From assembly GCF_022549215.1 (NCBI RefSeq), contig NZ_JAKZFC010000002.1, positions 434,001 through 498,000 on the forward strand: 64,000 nt of DNA. The letters run 5' to 3'. The translations under genes were made by a program, and so were the position numbers. Positions 10,508-19,185 of this stretch are shown here, piece after piece. The notes below the pieces were generated by a model. That model had not been told where the DNA came from. It did no database searches and was given only the letters and a program-made list of their open reading frames with translations. The DNA is from Solibacillus palustris (GTDB lineage Bacteria; Bacillota; Bacilli; Bacillales_A; Planococcaceae). How positions within the stretch are numbered: the stretch's first letter is position 1; the number at the start of each line of letters is the position of its first letter.

Positions 10508-10551
10508 GCCGAAATTATGCACCTTTTAATACATAGTTGCATAATTTTGGC
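10508..10551 (+). terminator. long inverted repeat, probable terminator
   Basis: GCCGAAATTATGCA (10508-10521) pairs with TGCATAATTTTGGC (10538-10551) around a 16-nt loop. The T run after it is weak (TTAATTTC), so termination is likely but not certain. Confidence 0.55.
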
Positions 10552-10670
10552 TTAATTTCATTCCTAAACTAAAAAATGTTGTAGCTGTATTTTTCTGATA
10601 ATATCCATTTTGTAATTTGCATATAGCAAATGATCCAACTTGCTTAAAGAAATTGGCCTCCAAAATTACC

Positions 10671-10688
10671 TTAACATGGATTTAACAT
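10671..10688 (+). promoter_or_regulatory. TTAACAT direct repeat, likely target of the upstream two-component system
   Basis: Two TTAACAT heptamers (10671-10677, 10682-10688) recur at an 11-nt period, the same sequence and spacing as before the response-regulator gene at 6365-6382. A TATACAAT-like -10 follows at 10696. An activator bound here would sit over the -35 region. Confidence 0.55.
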
Positions 10689-10772
10689 GGCTTGTTATAC
10701 AATGGAGACATCCAATGGAGAGGCTACTTAATTGCATTGGGTGAAGGTAAAACATTTTAGGAGGAATTTATT

Positions 10773-11261
10773 GTGAAGAAAAAATTAACAATTACATCGG
10801 TGATTCTAGGGTTAAGCGTGGTTGCTGGATCAGCTTATGCAGCGAGCAACTCAGATATGTGGGGCGCAGCAAAAACGAAAGTAACAGGTACAGAGCAAGC
10901 AGTTACAAGTTCAACTGTAACAATGAGTAAAGATGAAGCAATTAAAAAAGGCGAATACACGGACTACGCACAGATGGCAAAAGAAAAAGGCATTACAGTA
11001 GAAGAATTATTTGAACAGCTTGAAAAAGAAGGTAAGATGATGAAAGTGATTCCGTCAACAGAAGCTACGAAAACTGAAGAGGAAATTGAATCAGCTACGA
11101 CAAATGGATCAACAGAAATGGTTCAATCAAGTGAACCAATCAACTTAGAAGAAATGGCGAAAGAAAAAGGCATGACGGTAGAAAAACTAATCGAACAACT
11201 TGAAAAAGAAGGAAAAGTGACAAAAGCTGCGGAAACAACGGAGTCAATGTCAACAAAATAG
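10773..11261 (+). CDS. secreted protein with two KEKG(I/M)TVE repeats
   Basis: Exported protein of 162 residues, starting at GTG 10773 after TAGGAGGAA. The signal peptide (about 1-23, ending SAYAAS) has a clear hydrophobic core. Two copies of a helical unit of about 24 residues follow: MAKEKGITVEELFEQLEKEG near residue 67 and MAKEKGMTVEKLIEQLEKEG near 128, joined by Thr/Ser/Glu-rich linkers. The unit resembles short helical motifs seen in Bacillus secreted proteins, but I cannot name a function. The TTAACAT direct repeat upstream suggests control by the two-component system at 6.4 to 8.3 kb. Confidence 0.8.
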   Translation: MKKKLTITSVILGLSVVAGSAYAASNSDMWGAAKTKVTGTEQAVTSSTVTMSKDEAIKKGEYTDYAQMAKEKGITVEELFEQLEKEGKMMKVIPSTEATKTEEEIESATTNGSTEMVQSSEPINLEEMAKEKGMTVEKLIEQLEKEGKVTKAAETTESMSTK

Positions 11262-11427
11262 TGCAGCTTTGAAAAAGAGCATTGTTTACAACGTAAGCAT
11301 TAACGAGATTTCAAGTGGAAATAACTGATTGTCTAGATTTGTCGTTCGTAATAAGAACTTTATAAGTTCGAAATGGGTTGCAAATTAATTGTTGACAAAG
11401 AAATTAGGATTAAAGATAGTGTAAAAC

Positions 11428-11462
11428 AGCCCGAGCATAATTAAAAATATGCTCGGGCTTAT
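11428..11462. terminator. bidirectional terminator between convergent genes
   Basis: AGCCCGAGCATA (11428-11439) pairs perfectly with TATGCTCGGGCT around an A/T loop. It lies between the secreted repeat protein (+) and the DUF2653 gene (-). The rest of 11262-11540 shows no gene. Confidence 0.85.
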
Positions 11463-11540
11463 TTGTTCGATTTTATAATAATCAAATTTGAAATGGTATA
11501 GATTTTTTGAGTTTTCTCAGAAATAATAAGCTAATCGAAG

Positions 11541-11834
11541 TTAAAATTCAACGTTTGCAATCATACCTTCTTCATCATCGATATCTAATACGATACGCGC
11601 GGCCATTGAATCACGCCCTAGTTGTTCGTCGATATAAAGACGTAACGCAGTAATGAAATTTACCGTATTATAAACATCTAATTGTCCGTTGTAAAATGCT
11701 TCTGCTGAATAGCCCGCAACATCATCATACATCAACTCTACTTCGATTTCCTCCGGAGCTACGTTTTTAAATTTTGCATGGAATAAGCAAATCGCATTGA
11801 TTAAATCTTGTTCTAGTAACCTTAGTTTTTCCAC
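11541..11834 (-). CDS. DUF2653 (YxcD-like) protein
   Basis: Small soluble acidic protein of 97 residues matching the DUF2653/YxcD family (start LLEQDLINAICLFHA, then PEEIEVELMYDD). Function unknown. Its start lies inside the end of the upstream membrane-protein gene (13-nt overlap), so the two form a translationally coupled pair, a pairing that suggests joint action at the membrane. No catalytic motif is visible. Confidence 0.82.
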   Translation of the reverse strand: MEKLRLLEQDLINAICLFHAKFKNVAPEEIEVELMYDDVAGYSAEAFYNGQLDVYNTVNFITALRLYIDEQLGRDSMAARIVLDIDDEEGMIANVEF

Positions 11835-12283
11835 GTATCCGTTACCTCTTTTTGATCTTTTTTACGTTTAATAAGCTGGTAAATTTTCACTAAGAAGAAG
11901 ATGATCGCAGCTATTGCAGCTACGTTAACAAGTAAGCCTAAAATACTACCAAGCATACCCATACCGCTAAATAGGCTACCGAATAAAAGACCAGCTAAAC
12001 CACCAAGCATTAAGCCTTTCATTAAGCCACCTTTGTTTGAAGAAGCCGCTTTTGTATCTTTTTGCTTTGTTGTGTTGTTATTTTGTTTTGCTGTTGTTGG
12101 GCTTGTTGCACCATCGTTATTTTTTTGGATGTTAGTATTGTTGTTATTACTGTTGAAGCCTTTCTTTCCTGATTTGTACGATTTCGCTTCAACTGTTTGT
12201 GCATCGTCAGCGAATAGAAGAGTAGATCCAACACTTGAGAATACAAGTGTAAATGCTAACAATACTGCTGAAAATTTCTTCAT
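11822..12283 (-). CDS. small secreted/membrane protein with Gly-rich span
   Basis: A protein of 153 residues: N-terminal signal sequence (about 1-25), a low-complexity Asn/Gln/Thr/Lys linker (about 35-85), then a glycine-rich hydrophobic region (GGLMKGLMLGGLAGLLFG) and a final TM helix with a basic tail. The layout resembles the N-terminal part of Tim44-like membrane proteins, but that is only a resemblance. It is the first gene of a two-gene operon with DUF2653. The site GGAGGAAAAA precedes the ATG. Confidence 0.75.
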   Translation of the reverse strand: MKKFSAVLLAFTLVFSSVGSTLLFADDAQTVEAKSYKSGKKGFNSNNNNTNIQKNNDGATSPTTAKQNNNTTKQKDTKAASSNKGGLMKGLMLGGLAGLLFGSLFSGMGMLGSILGLLVNVAAIAAIIFFLVKIYQLIKRKKDQKEVTDTWKN

Positions 12284-12538
12284 GTTTTTCCTCCAATAAT
12301 CTTTATGTCTTATACTCTTTTAGTATAGCAAATAGGGACACCAATAGAAAATAAAAACTCTGCTATTCCTTTCGTGCTAGCATTGCTTCTTTCATGACAA
12401 ATGCTTGTAAAATCACAAAAATATGTTGAGAAAGGCTTTACGAAATTGTATGATGATTAGTAAATTTAAACGCAATTCAGAATTTACATCATTTTGTAAT
12501 AAAGAAAAGCGGAAATTGAATTCTTGGAGGAACGAAAA

Positions 12539-13522
12539 ATGAGTAAAATTCGTATTGGGATTGTTGGCTACGGTAATTTAGGTCGTGGAGTGGAAGCGGC
12601 AATTAGTCAAAATGATGACATGGAATTGGTTGCTGTCTTTACACGTCGTAATCCAGCTTCAGTAACAATTAAAACAGCAAATGTACCGGTTTATTTAGTG
12701 GATGATGCACTAAACTATAAAGAACAAATTGATGTTATGATTTTATGTGGTGGTTCGGCAACGGATTTACCAGAGCAAGTACCACATTTTGCACAGTGGT
12801 TTAATACAATTGATAGCTTTGATACGCATGCCAAGATCCCTGCGTTCTTTGATGCAGTAGATGAGGTCGCACAAAAAGCAAATACGGTGTCAATTATTTC
12901 AGTTGGCTGGGATCCAGGATTATTTTCATTAAATCGTTTATTAGGTGAAGCGGTTCTTCCTGTAGGCAATACATATACATTCTGGGGAGATGGTTTAAGC
13001 CAAGGTCACTCAGATGCAGTTCGTCGTATAGAAGGCGTGAAAAAAGCTGTGCAGTATACTTTACCGATTAAAGCGGCAGTTGACCGTGTACGTAACGGTG
13101 ATAATCCAGAACTTTCAACGCGTGAAAAGCATGCTCGTGAATGCTATGTTGTGATAGAACAAGGCGCAAACGCAGCAGCAATCGAAAAAGAAATCAAAGA
13201 CATGCCTAACTATTTTGCTGATTATGATACAACTGTCAACTTCATTACAGAAGATGAATTTGTAACGAATCACCAAGGCATGCCGCATGGTGGCTTTGTC
13301 ATTCGTTCAGGCGAGTCAGGCGAAAATGATAAGCAAATTTTAGAATTCTCATTAAAATTAGAGTCTAATCCAATGTTTACTTCAAGTGTGTTAGTTGCGT
13401 ATGCACGTGCAGCGCATAATTTAGCACAAAAAGGGGACAAAGGAGCGAAGACGGTATTTGATATTCCGTTTGGCTTACTATCAGCAAAGTCAGCAGCGGA
13501 TTTACGAAAAGAATTGCTATAA
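12539..13522 (+). CDS. ddh: meso-diaminopimelate D-dehydrogenase
   Basis: NADPH-dependent enzyme making meso-2,6-diaminopimelate in one step from tetrahydrodipicolinate and ammonia, a short cut in lysine synthesis. The Rossmann motif is IGIVGYGNLGRGVE at residues 5-18. Internal matches to the family include SVGWDPGLFSLNRL and WGDGLSQGHSDA. The 327-residue length is typical. An in-frame TTG at 12524 exists, but the ATG at 12539 follows TTGGAGG. Biochemical work on this enzyme used Bacillus sphaericus, which supports a Lysinibacillus-like host. It stands alone. Confidence 0.95.
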   Translation: MSKIRIGIVGYGNLGRGVEAAISQNDDMELVAVFTRRNPASVTIKTANVPVYLVDDALNYKEQIDVMILCGGSATDLPEQVPHFAQWFNTIDSFDTHAKIPAFFDAVDEVAQKANTVSIISVGWDPGLFSLNRLLGEAVLPVGNTYTFWGDGLSQGHSDAVRRIEGVKKAVQYTLPIKAAVDRVRNGDNPELSTREKHARECYVVIEQGANAAAIEKEIKDMPNYFADYDTTVNFITEDEFVTNHQGMPHGGFVIRSGESGENDKQILEFSLKLESNPMFTSSVLVAYARAAHNLAQKGDKGAKTVFDIPFGLLSAKSAADLRKELL

Positions 13523-13539
13523 GATATAAAAGTTACGGG

Positions 13540-13569
13540 CTGTCCAAAAAGTTATAACTTTTTGGACAG
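13540..13569. repeat. perfect 30-bp palindrome after ddh
   Basis: CTGTCCAAAAAGTTA is followed directly by its exact reverse complement, giving 15-bp arms with no loop. It may act as the ddh terminator, although no T run follows. It abuts the structured element at 13595-13749. Confidence 0.7.
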
Positions 13570-13594
13570 TGCATACCTCGTGTAATAATAATCC

Positions 13595-13749
13595 GCTTGA
13601 GGCGGTGCTTCTGCGGTGGTCAGAAGGAAAGATCGAATGCTAAAAGCGTCACATCCTGTGACAACGCATTCATGACTAGCTTCGTGCTAGCCTCCATCCT
13701 CGGCGCAAAGGGAATGTCCCAGAAATACTTCTCGGACACTCCCTTTTTT
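13595..13749. repeat. structured non-coding element with three hairpins
   Basis: GC-richer than its surroundings and with no credible gene. It holds GCGTCACATCCTGTGACAACGC (hairpin about 13646-13667), a TAGC-TTCGT-GCTA hairpin (13677-13689) and a final strong hairpin in which AAAGGGAATGTCC pairs with GGACACTCCCTTT, followed by T6 (13707-13749). Long translations through it are composition artefacts. It looks like a dispersed repeat or small RNA gene ending in a terminator. I cannot tell which from one copy. Confidence 0.5.
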
Positions 13750-13853
13750 GATCAAAAATATCTAGAAAGTCTTTTCTTTCTTAACATGGGCACGTATGAT
13801 AGAAAAAGATATTTAATTATATTGATATTAAGTAAGAAGAAGGGACGGTTAGT

Positions 13854-14117
13854 ATGCAAGATAAGCGTTTTAAAATCGCTCATAAAGAAGCACTTATTGG
13901 TGTTGTATTAGTGATAATGAACTTTGCGATTTGGTATGGATTTGCTTATGGACTAGGTTCGGGTGACCCGACTGAATATAAATATGTATTCGGATTCCCG
14001 GCATGGTTTTTCTATAGCTGTATAGCAGGAACTATTTTTATGATCATTTGCATTTGGCTAGCAATGAAGCTTTTCTTCAAAGACATTCCATTAGATGAGG
14101 AGGAAGAAAAGCGATGA
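13854..14117 (+). CDS. yhdT: YhdT family membrane protein
   Basis: An 87-residue protein with two TM helices (about 14-34 and 52-74) and a charged tail ending in Glu-Glu-Glu-Lys-Arg. It matches the YhdT/DUF997 family. It sits directly before panF with a 4-nt ATGA overlap, the same order as yhdT-panF in Escherichia coli, so it probably assists the pantothenate symporter. Its role is not defined. AAGAAGGGACGG precedes the ATG. Confidence 0.88.
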   Translation: MQDKRFKIAHKEALIGVVLVIMNFAIWYGFAYGLGSGDPTEYKYVFGFPAWFFYSCIAGTIFMIICIWLAMKLFFKDIPLDEEEEKR

Positions 14118-15562
14118 TTCATTGGGCAGTAATTGTGCCACTATTTGTATTTTTAGTAATCATTTTTGGGATTGGTATCTGGGCAAATCGTCAGGTTGTT
14201 AATTCGAATTCGTTTTTACAAGAATACTTTTTAGGTGGACGTGAAATGGGTGGCTTCCTCTTAGCGATGACGATGATGGCGACATATGGTAGTGCATCAA
14301 GCTTCATCGGTGGCCCGGGGGTTGCCTATAACACAGGGCTTGGCTGGGTGTTACTTGCGATGGCACAACTTCCAGCAGGTTATTTTGTATTAATGGTACT
14401 TGGGAAAAAGTTTGCGATTGTTGCGCGTCGCATTGAGGCGATTACGTTAATCGACTTTTTAAAGAAGCGCTATGACAGCCATACGATTATCATTTTGTCA
14501 GCAATTAGTATTATTATTTTCTTATTTGCGTCGATGATGGCGCAATGGGTTGGTGGTGCTCGATTAATTGAGTCATTAACTGGCCTTTCCTATACGACAG
14601 CACTTCTTATTTTTGCGGCATCCGTATTAATTTATGTTGTTATTGGTGGATTCCGTGCAGTTGCATTAACGGACGCACTGCAAGGGTCAATTATGATTAT
14701 TGGTACGGTTATCTTACTCGTTGCCACAGTAATTGCTGGTGGCGGTGTAGATAATATTATGCAAAGTTTAGTAACAGAAAATCCAAATTTAGTTTCGCCT
14801 TTTGGAGCAGATCAAAGCTTAACGCCATTATATGTATCTACATTTTGGATTTTAATCGGTCTAGGGGTGATTGGTTTACCGCAAATTGCCGTTCGTGCGA
14901 TGAGCTATAAAGATTCAAAAAGCTTACACCGTGCAATTATAATTGGTACTATCGGGATTGGTACCATTATGTTCGGTATGCATTTAATTGGTGTATTTGC
15001 CCGTCCGGTAATGCCAGGTATTGAAATTGGCGATAAAGTAATGCCGCTATTAACACTTGAAGTATTACCACCGGTGTTAGCAGGAGTTGTGTTAGCTGCT
15101 CCAATGGCGGCTATTATGTCAACGGTTAATGCATTACTGATTTTAGTAAGTTCAACTGTTGTAAAAGATATTTATTTAAATTATATCAATCCAAAAGCAA
15201 CGGACAAGCAAATTAAAACACGTAGCTTTTGGGTAACAACAATTATTGGTATTACGGTTGTATTATTTGCAGTGAATCCACCGGAACTACTAATTATGCT
15301 CAATTTATTCGCGTTTGGTGGTTTAGAATCAGCATTTTTATGGAGTGTTGTCTTCGGATTATACTGGAAAAAAGCGAACAAATACGGTGCAATTAGTTCA
15401 ATGATTGTTGGTATAGGTTTATATATTTATATTTCGGAATTCCAAACGAACTTATTTGGCATGCACTCAGTAACGATTCCAATATTGGCTTCACTCATTG
15501 CCTTCGTTGTCGTTAGCTTAATTGCAAATAAGGTGAAAAAAATTGAGGATTATCATTTTTAG
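14114..15562 (+). CDS. panF: sodium/pantothenate symporter
   Basis: Sodium:solute symporter family protein of 482 residues with about 13 TM helices. It takes up pantothenate, the precursor of coenzyme A. Family landmarks include YFLGGREMGGF near residue 37, TYGSASSFIGGPGVAY near 56, and ALTDALQGSIM near 182. The upstream yhdT overlap supports PanF over other members of this family. The operon ends at a strong terminator (15576-15613). Confidence 0.92.
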   Translation: MIHWAVIVPLFVFLVIIFGIGIWANRQVVNSNSFLQEYFLGGREMGGFLLAMTMMATYGSASSFIGGPGVAYNTGLGWVLLAMAQLPAGYFVLMVLGKKFAIVARRIEAITLIDFLKKRYDSHTIIILSAISIIIFLFASMMAQWVGGARLIESLTGLSYTTALLIFAASVLIYVVIGGFRAVALTDALQGSIMIIGTVILLVATVIAGGGVDNIMQSLVTENPNLVSPFGADQSLTPLYVSTFWILIGLGVIGLPQIAVRAMSYKDSKSLHRAIIIGTIGIGTIMFGMHLIGVFARPVMPGIEIGDKVMPLLTLEVLPPVLAGVVLAAPMAAIMSTVNALLILVSSTVVKDIYLNYINPKATDKQIKTRSFWVTTIIGITVVLFAVNPPELLIMLNLFAFGGLESAFLWSVVFGLYWKKANKYGAISSMIVGIGLYIYISEFQTNLFGMHSVTIPILASLIAFVVVSLIANKVKKIEDYHF

Positions 15563-15575
15563 TTGAAGATATGAT

Positions 15576-15613
15576 AAAGGGACTGCAAAGTGGAAAATTT
15601 GCAGTCCCTTTAT
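15576..15613 (+). terminator. intrinsic terminator of yhdT-panF
   Basis: AAAGGGACTGCAAA pairs perfectly with TTTGCAGTCCCTTT around an 8-nt loop. The region after it (15614-15683) has no FMN riboswitch before ribA. Confidence 0.93.
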
Positions 15614-15683
15614 TTGACGTTTGGTACTTATTATATTAAACTAGGTTACATAAAGTAACTTATTATAGGATAATGGTGATTAA

Positions 15684-16418
15684 ATGAAAAATACTATTGA
15701 TATTTTAAAGGATAAAATTCACTTTGTCGTGCAAAACGATTCACACAATCTAGCGTTAGTTGGCCCTGTAAAGCTTCCTATTAAACAAGGTGATTTTGAA
15801 GCAACGTTCAATTGGTATTCATGGTTAACTGTTAATAACGATAAAACAAAGGAACAATTGATTGATGAACTATCATCAATGAATCTAGCATTTGGTCAAC
15901 AGTCATCAGTGTTAGTATATGGAGATTTTGAAAATAGTGATAATGCTTTAATTCGTATGCACAGTATTTGTCATACGGGTGATATTTTTGGTTCGCAGCG
16001 CTGTGACTGCGGCTATCAATTACATGAATCGATGAAAATGATTGCCAGTCATGGTTGTGGCGCAATTTTCTATTTAGCAGATCATGAAGGGCGAGGCATT
16101 GGTTTATTTTCAAAATCATTAGCGTATCTATTGCAAGAAGATAACTTCGATACTGTACAAGCCAATCATGCATTAGGCTTTGAAGATGATACACGCTCAT
16201 ACGAGGATGCATTGAAAATTTTAGAAAGCTTACGTTCTAAACCTGTAACTCTAATTACTAACAACCCGAAAAAACTTGCAGCCTTGCAAGCGCATGGTCT
16301 TTCAGCAAATGGACATATTCCACTTTGGGGTGGCTTAACGGAAACGAATGCTCATTATTTACAAACGAAAGTTGAAAAATCTGGCCATTTAGGTAAAGTT
16401 GAAAAGTTAATGGTGTAA
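15684..16418 (+). CDS. ribA: GTP cyclohydrolase II, stand-alone
   Basis: Opens GTP to 2,5-diamino-6-ribosylamino-4-pyrimidinone 5'-phosphate. The zinc-binding cysteines are in HSICHTGDIFGSQRCDCG (about residues 95-112), the GTP-binding and catalytic segment DHEGRGIGLFSK is near 133, and TNNPKK near 193. Riboflavin operons of Firmicutes usually carry a fused RibBA; here the RibB half is absent and 95 N-terminal residues are not RibB. The gene is 12 nt before ribD. No RFN riboswitch is seen upstream, so this unit is probably not under FMN control. Confidence 0.92.
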   Translation: MKNTIDILKDKIHFVVQNDSHNLALVGPVKLPIKQGDFEATFNWYSWLTVNNDKTKEQLIDELSSMNLAFGQQSSVLVYGDFENSDNALIRMHSICHTGDIFGSQRCDCGYQLHESMKMIASHGCGAIFYLADHEGRGIGLFSKSLAYLLQEDNFDTVQANHALGFEDDTRSYEDALKILESLRSKPVTLITNNPKKLAALQAHGLSANGHIPLWGGLTETNAHYLQTKVEKSGHLGKVEKLMV

Positions 16419-16430
16419 GGAGTTACTATA

Positions 16431-17546
16431 ATGATGAAAACAGATCGTGATTATATGCAATTAGCGCTTGATTTAGCAGCAAGCGCAAAAGGAAATACCA
16501 ATCCGAATCCACTCGTTGGCGCGGTGCTTGTAAAAGATGGGGTTATTATCGGAACAGGGCTACACCGTAAAGCTGGTGAGCCTCATGCTGAAGTTCATGC
16601 TTTTAAAATGGCGGGCGAGCAGGCAGAAGGGGCAACGCTTTATGTAACACTTGAACCGTGCTCACATTTTGGTAAAACACCCCCTTGTGCAAATCTAGTA
16701 AAAGAATCTAAAGTTGCGCGTGTTATAGTTGCTATGCAAGACCCAAACCCGTCAGTAGCAGGACGTGGTATTCAGTTATTACGAGATGCGGGCATTGAAG
16801 TGGAAGTAGGCTTATTAGAACAGCAAGCAAGAAAAGTAAACGAACGTTTCATACACAATATGGTAACGGAGCGTCCGTTTGTTGTATCTAAATTTGCGAT
16901 GACGTTAGACGGTAAAATTGCGGCACATAACGGACATTCTCAGTGGATTACGTCAGAAGCAGCTCGTGCCGATGTGCATGAATTACGCCACGAAGTAGAC
17001 GGCATTTTAGTAGGGGTTAATACGGTGTTAAAAGACAATCCACAATTAACGACACGTCTAAAGAATCGGAATGGTCGCAATCCTGTTCGTGTTGTACTAG
17101 ACAGTGCTTTGCAAACGCCGTTAGAAGCACAAATTGCTATGACAACAGAAGCACGAACGGTTATTGTAACGTCATTTGATGCATCAAATGAAAAAAAGGT
17201 TGCACTTGAAAAACAAGGCGTAGTGATCCTGCAAGTTTCTAAAACGGAAAATGGGCTAGATTTGGACGCGGTATTAAAAGCGTTATATTCATTCGGCATT
17301 ACGCATTTACTAGTAGAAGGTGGTGGCGCGGTCAATGCTTCATTTTTACGTAGTGGCTTGATTGATCAATATATCGTATATGTAGCGCCAAAAGTTTTAG
17401 GTGGTGCGCGTTCGATTCCACCGTTTACTGGTGAGGATGTCGATTCAATTGATTTAGCAGCACAATTACAATTTGAAGAAGTGACACAAATTGGTCCTGA
17501 TTTACGCATTATTGCATATCCAAAACAGGTGAACGAAAATGCATAA
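16431..17546 (+). CDS. ribD: RibD, bifunctional deaminase/reductase
   Basis: Second and third steps of the flavin pathway. The N-terminal deaminase (about 1-145) has the zinc site HAEVHAF near residue 51 and PCSHFGKTPPCANL near 76. The C-terminal NADPH reductase (about 148-365) shows KFAMTLDGKIA and LLVEGGGAVNASFL. The length, 371 residues, is normal. The start is ATG-ATG after AAGGAG. The next gene begins inside its last codons (8-nt overlap), which means tight coupling to the monooxygenase. Confidence 0.94.
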   Translation: MMKTDRDYMQLALDLAASAKGNTNPNPLVGAVLVKDGVIIGTGLHRKAGEPHAEVHAFKMAGEQAEGATLYVTLEPCSHFGKTPPCANLVKESKVARVIVAMQDPNPSVAGRGIQLLRDAGIEVEVGLLEQQARKVNERFIHNMVTERPFVVSKFAMTLDGKIAAHNGHSQWITSEAARADVHELRHEVDGILVGVNTVLKDNPQLTTRLKNRNGRNPVRVVLDSALQTPLEAQIAMTTEARTVIVTSFDASNEKKVALEKQGVVILQVSKTENGLDLDAVLKALYSFGITHLLVEGGGAVNASFLRSGLIDQYIVYVAPKVLGGARSIPPFTGEDVDSIDLAAQLQFEEVTQIGPDLRIIAYPKQVNENA

Positions 17547-18615
17547 AAAGGTAGATGTATGTATTGTTGGAGGTGGGCCAGGCGGTGCCTTACTAGCAAA
17601 TTTACTCGCAAAGCAAAACGTCTCGGTACTATTAGTAGAACGAACAAATAATTTTGCGAAAACTTTTCGTGGCGAGCATCTTAATGAAGAGGGCGAGAGC
17701 GTATTAAAGCAGCATGGCATTTATGAACGTATCGAACAGCTTGGGCTACTTAAAATGGAGACGTTAGAATATTGGCATCAAGGTGAATGTATTAAAACAA
17801 TATTGCCGGATGAAAAAGTTGGTCATTTAGGTATTCATGTGCCCCAAGCTCATTTGCTACAAGCCATTTTAGAACAAGCAAAACATTACCCCTTATTTGA
17901 TTATGTACTTAATACAACAGTAAAAGAACTTATTCAAAATGAGCAAGGGCAATATACTGCGGTGCGTGCCGTACAAAATGGTAAAGAATTATTAATCGAA
18001 TCACAACTGATTATCGGTGCAGATGGACGTTATTCGAGCATTCGAAAGTTAGCAAATATAGATACGACTGTTCGTAGCCATGGCTATGATTTATTGTGGG
18101 CACGAATTCCAGCACCTGCAAATTGGAGCCCTTCGATAAAAATGGCACTTGTAAATGGAATGCAAATTTCGTTATTTACACAGGCAGAAGGATTTGTACA
18201 AATTGGTTGGAATATCGAAAAGGGAAGTTTCTCAACATTGCGTAAGGAACCGTTCACGCCGTTTATAGAAAAGCTTTGTTCGGCATTTCCGCAATTAGCG
18301 GCATCCGTAAAAGAACATATCCAATCATGGCAAGATTTCGTGCCCCTTGACGTATTTAGTAGTATGGCAGAGCAGTGGGGGAAAAATGGCGTCGTGTTAA
18401 TTGGTGACGCAGTGCATACAATGACGCCAACAGGAGCCTATGGTTTAAATAGTGCGCTAATGGATGCGCATCTTTTAGCTGAAGTGTTGCTGCAAAATGA
18501 ACAGTTTGATTTTGTGAGCTGTGCAACAAAGCGTAAGCATGAGATTGAAAGAATACAAGCAACACAAATAGAAAAGGAACAAAAGTTTAGTGAGGCTTTT
18601 GTTGTTTTAAGTTAG
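17539..18615 (+). CDS. FAD-dependent monooxygenase
   Basis: Flavoprotein hydroxylase of 358 residues of the PHBH/UbiH-like class. FAD-binding motifs: VDVCIVGGGPGGALLANLLA at residues 5-24, GADGRYSSIR near 158, and LIGDAVHTMTPTGAYGLNSA near 290. The substrate cannot be read from the sequence. Its position, overlapping ribD by 8 nt and followed by a HAD phosphatase, suggests that it acts on a flavin precursor or related pyrimidine; this is inference. A simple halogenase or polyketide hydroxylase role is the alternative. Confidence 0.88.
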   Translation: MHKKVDVCIVGGGPGGALLANLLAKQNVSVLLVERTNNFAKTFRGEHLNEEGESVLKQHGIYERIEQLGLLKMETLEYWHQGECIKTILPDEKVGHLGIHVPQAHLLQAILEQAKHYPLFDYVLNTTVKELIQNEQGQYTAVRAVQNGKELLIESQLIIGADGRYSSIRKLANIDTTVRSHGYDLLWARIPAPANWSPSIKMALVNGMQISLFTQAEGFVQIGWNIEKGSFSTLRKEPFTPFIEKLCSAFPQLAASVKEHIQSWQDFVPLDVFSSMAEQWGKNGVVLIGDAVHTMTPTGAYGLNSALMDAHLLAEVLLQNEQFDFVSCATKRKHEIERIQATQIEKEQKFSEAFVVLS

Positions 18616-18624
18616 GTGAGAGCT

Positions 18625-19185
18625 ATGAAATTTGGTTTTGACATTGATGATACACTGATTGATTTACGTCGATATGCATTTCATTTATATAATAAAAAAT
18701 TAAAGATGGCTGTTGATGAGGATGTTTTCGATCAAATTCCTACCGTCGAAATTCATGGGGCATTTGGTATGACAAGTGAAGAAGGAAGTCAAATGTGGAA
18801 AGATTCCATGCAGGAAATCTATTTTACGGATTGTCCAAGTTATCAAGATGCGAAAGAAGTGTTAAACGCTTTAGCAGATGCAGGACATGAAATTTACTAC
18901 GTTACGTCACGTCCGAAAGAATATTGTCAGCAAACACGTGAATGGGTGAAAGCGCAAGGATTTCCTGTAGCAGATGAACGATTTTATTGTGGGATGCAAG
19001 ATCACGAAAAAATAGATATTATTAAAAGTTTAGAATTGGATGTCTACGTCGATGATAAGCCAGCTGTGTTAAACACATTGGCGAATACAACTACGAAAAT
19101 TATCGTAAAAAATCAGTCATACAATCAAGAAGTTGATTATATCCGTTTAACAAATTGGCATGAATTTCACGCATTATTAAAATAG
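18625..19185 (+). CDS. HAD-family hydrolase, 5'(3')-nucleotidase-like
   Basis: Soluble phosphatase of 186 residues. HAD motif I is FGFDIDDTLIDL at residues 3-14, motif II includes YVTSRP near 93, and motif IV VYVDDKP near 135. It resembles the NT5C type of cytosolic nucleotidase. The ATG at 18625 follows TAGGTGAG; an in-frame GTG at 18616 is less suitable. HAD enzymes supply the dephosphorylation step between RibD and lumazine synthase in Bacillus, so its place after ribD may be meaningful. That is inference from context. Confidence 0.85.
   Translation: MKFGFDIDDTLIDLRRYAFHLYNKKLKMAVDEDVFDQIPTVEIHGAFGMTSEEGSQMWKDSMQEIYFTDCPSYQDAKEVLNALADAGHEIYYVTSRPKEYCQQTREWVKAQGFPVADERFYCGMQDHEKIDIIKSLELDVYVDDKPAVLNTLANTTTKIIVKNQSYNQEVDYIRLTNWHEFHALLK

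Noticed and set aside
12022-12299. Frames overlapping the 11.8-12.3 kb membrane-protein gene
   Set aside because: The Asn/Gln-rich linker keeps other frames open; only the frame with signal peptide and TM span has a start site.
13597-13911. Open reading frame through the structured element after ddh
   Set aside because: It has no ribosome-binding site, no protein-like composition and runs through three hairpins; the real gene starts at 13854 in another frame.
15614-15683. FMN riboswitch before ribA
   Set aside because: None of the conserved RFN blocks is present in the 70 nt between the panF terminator and ribA.
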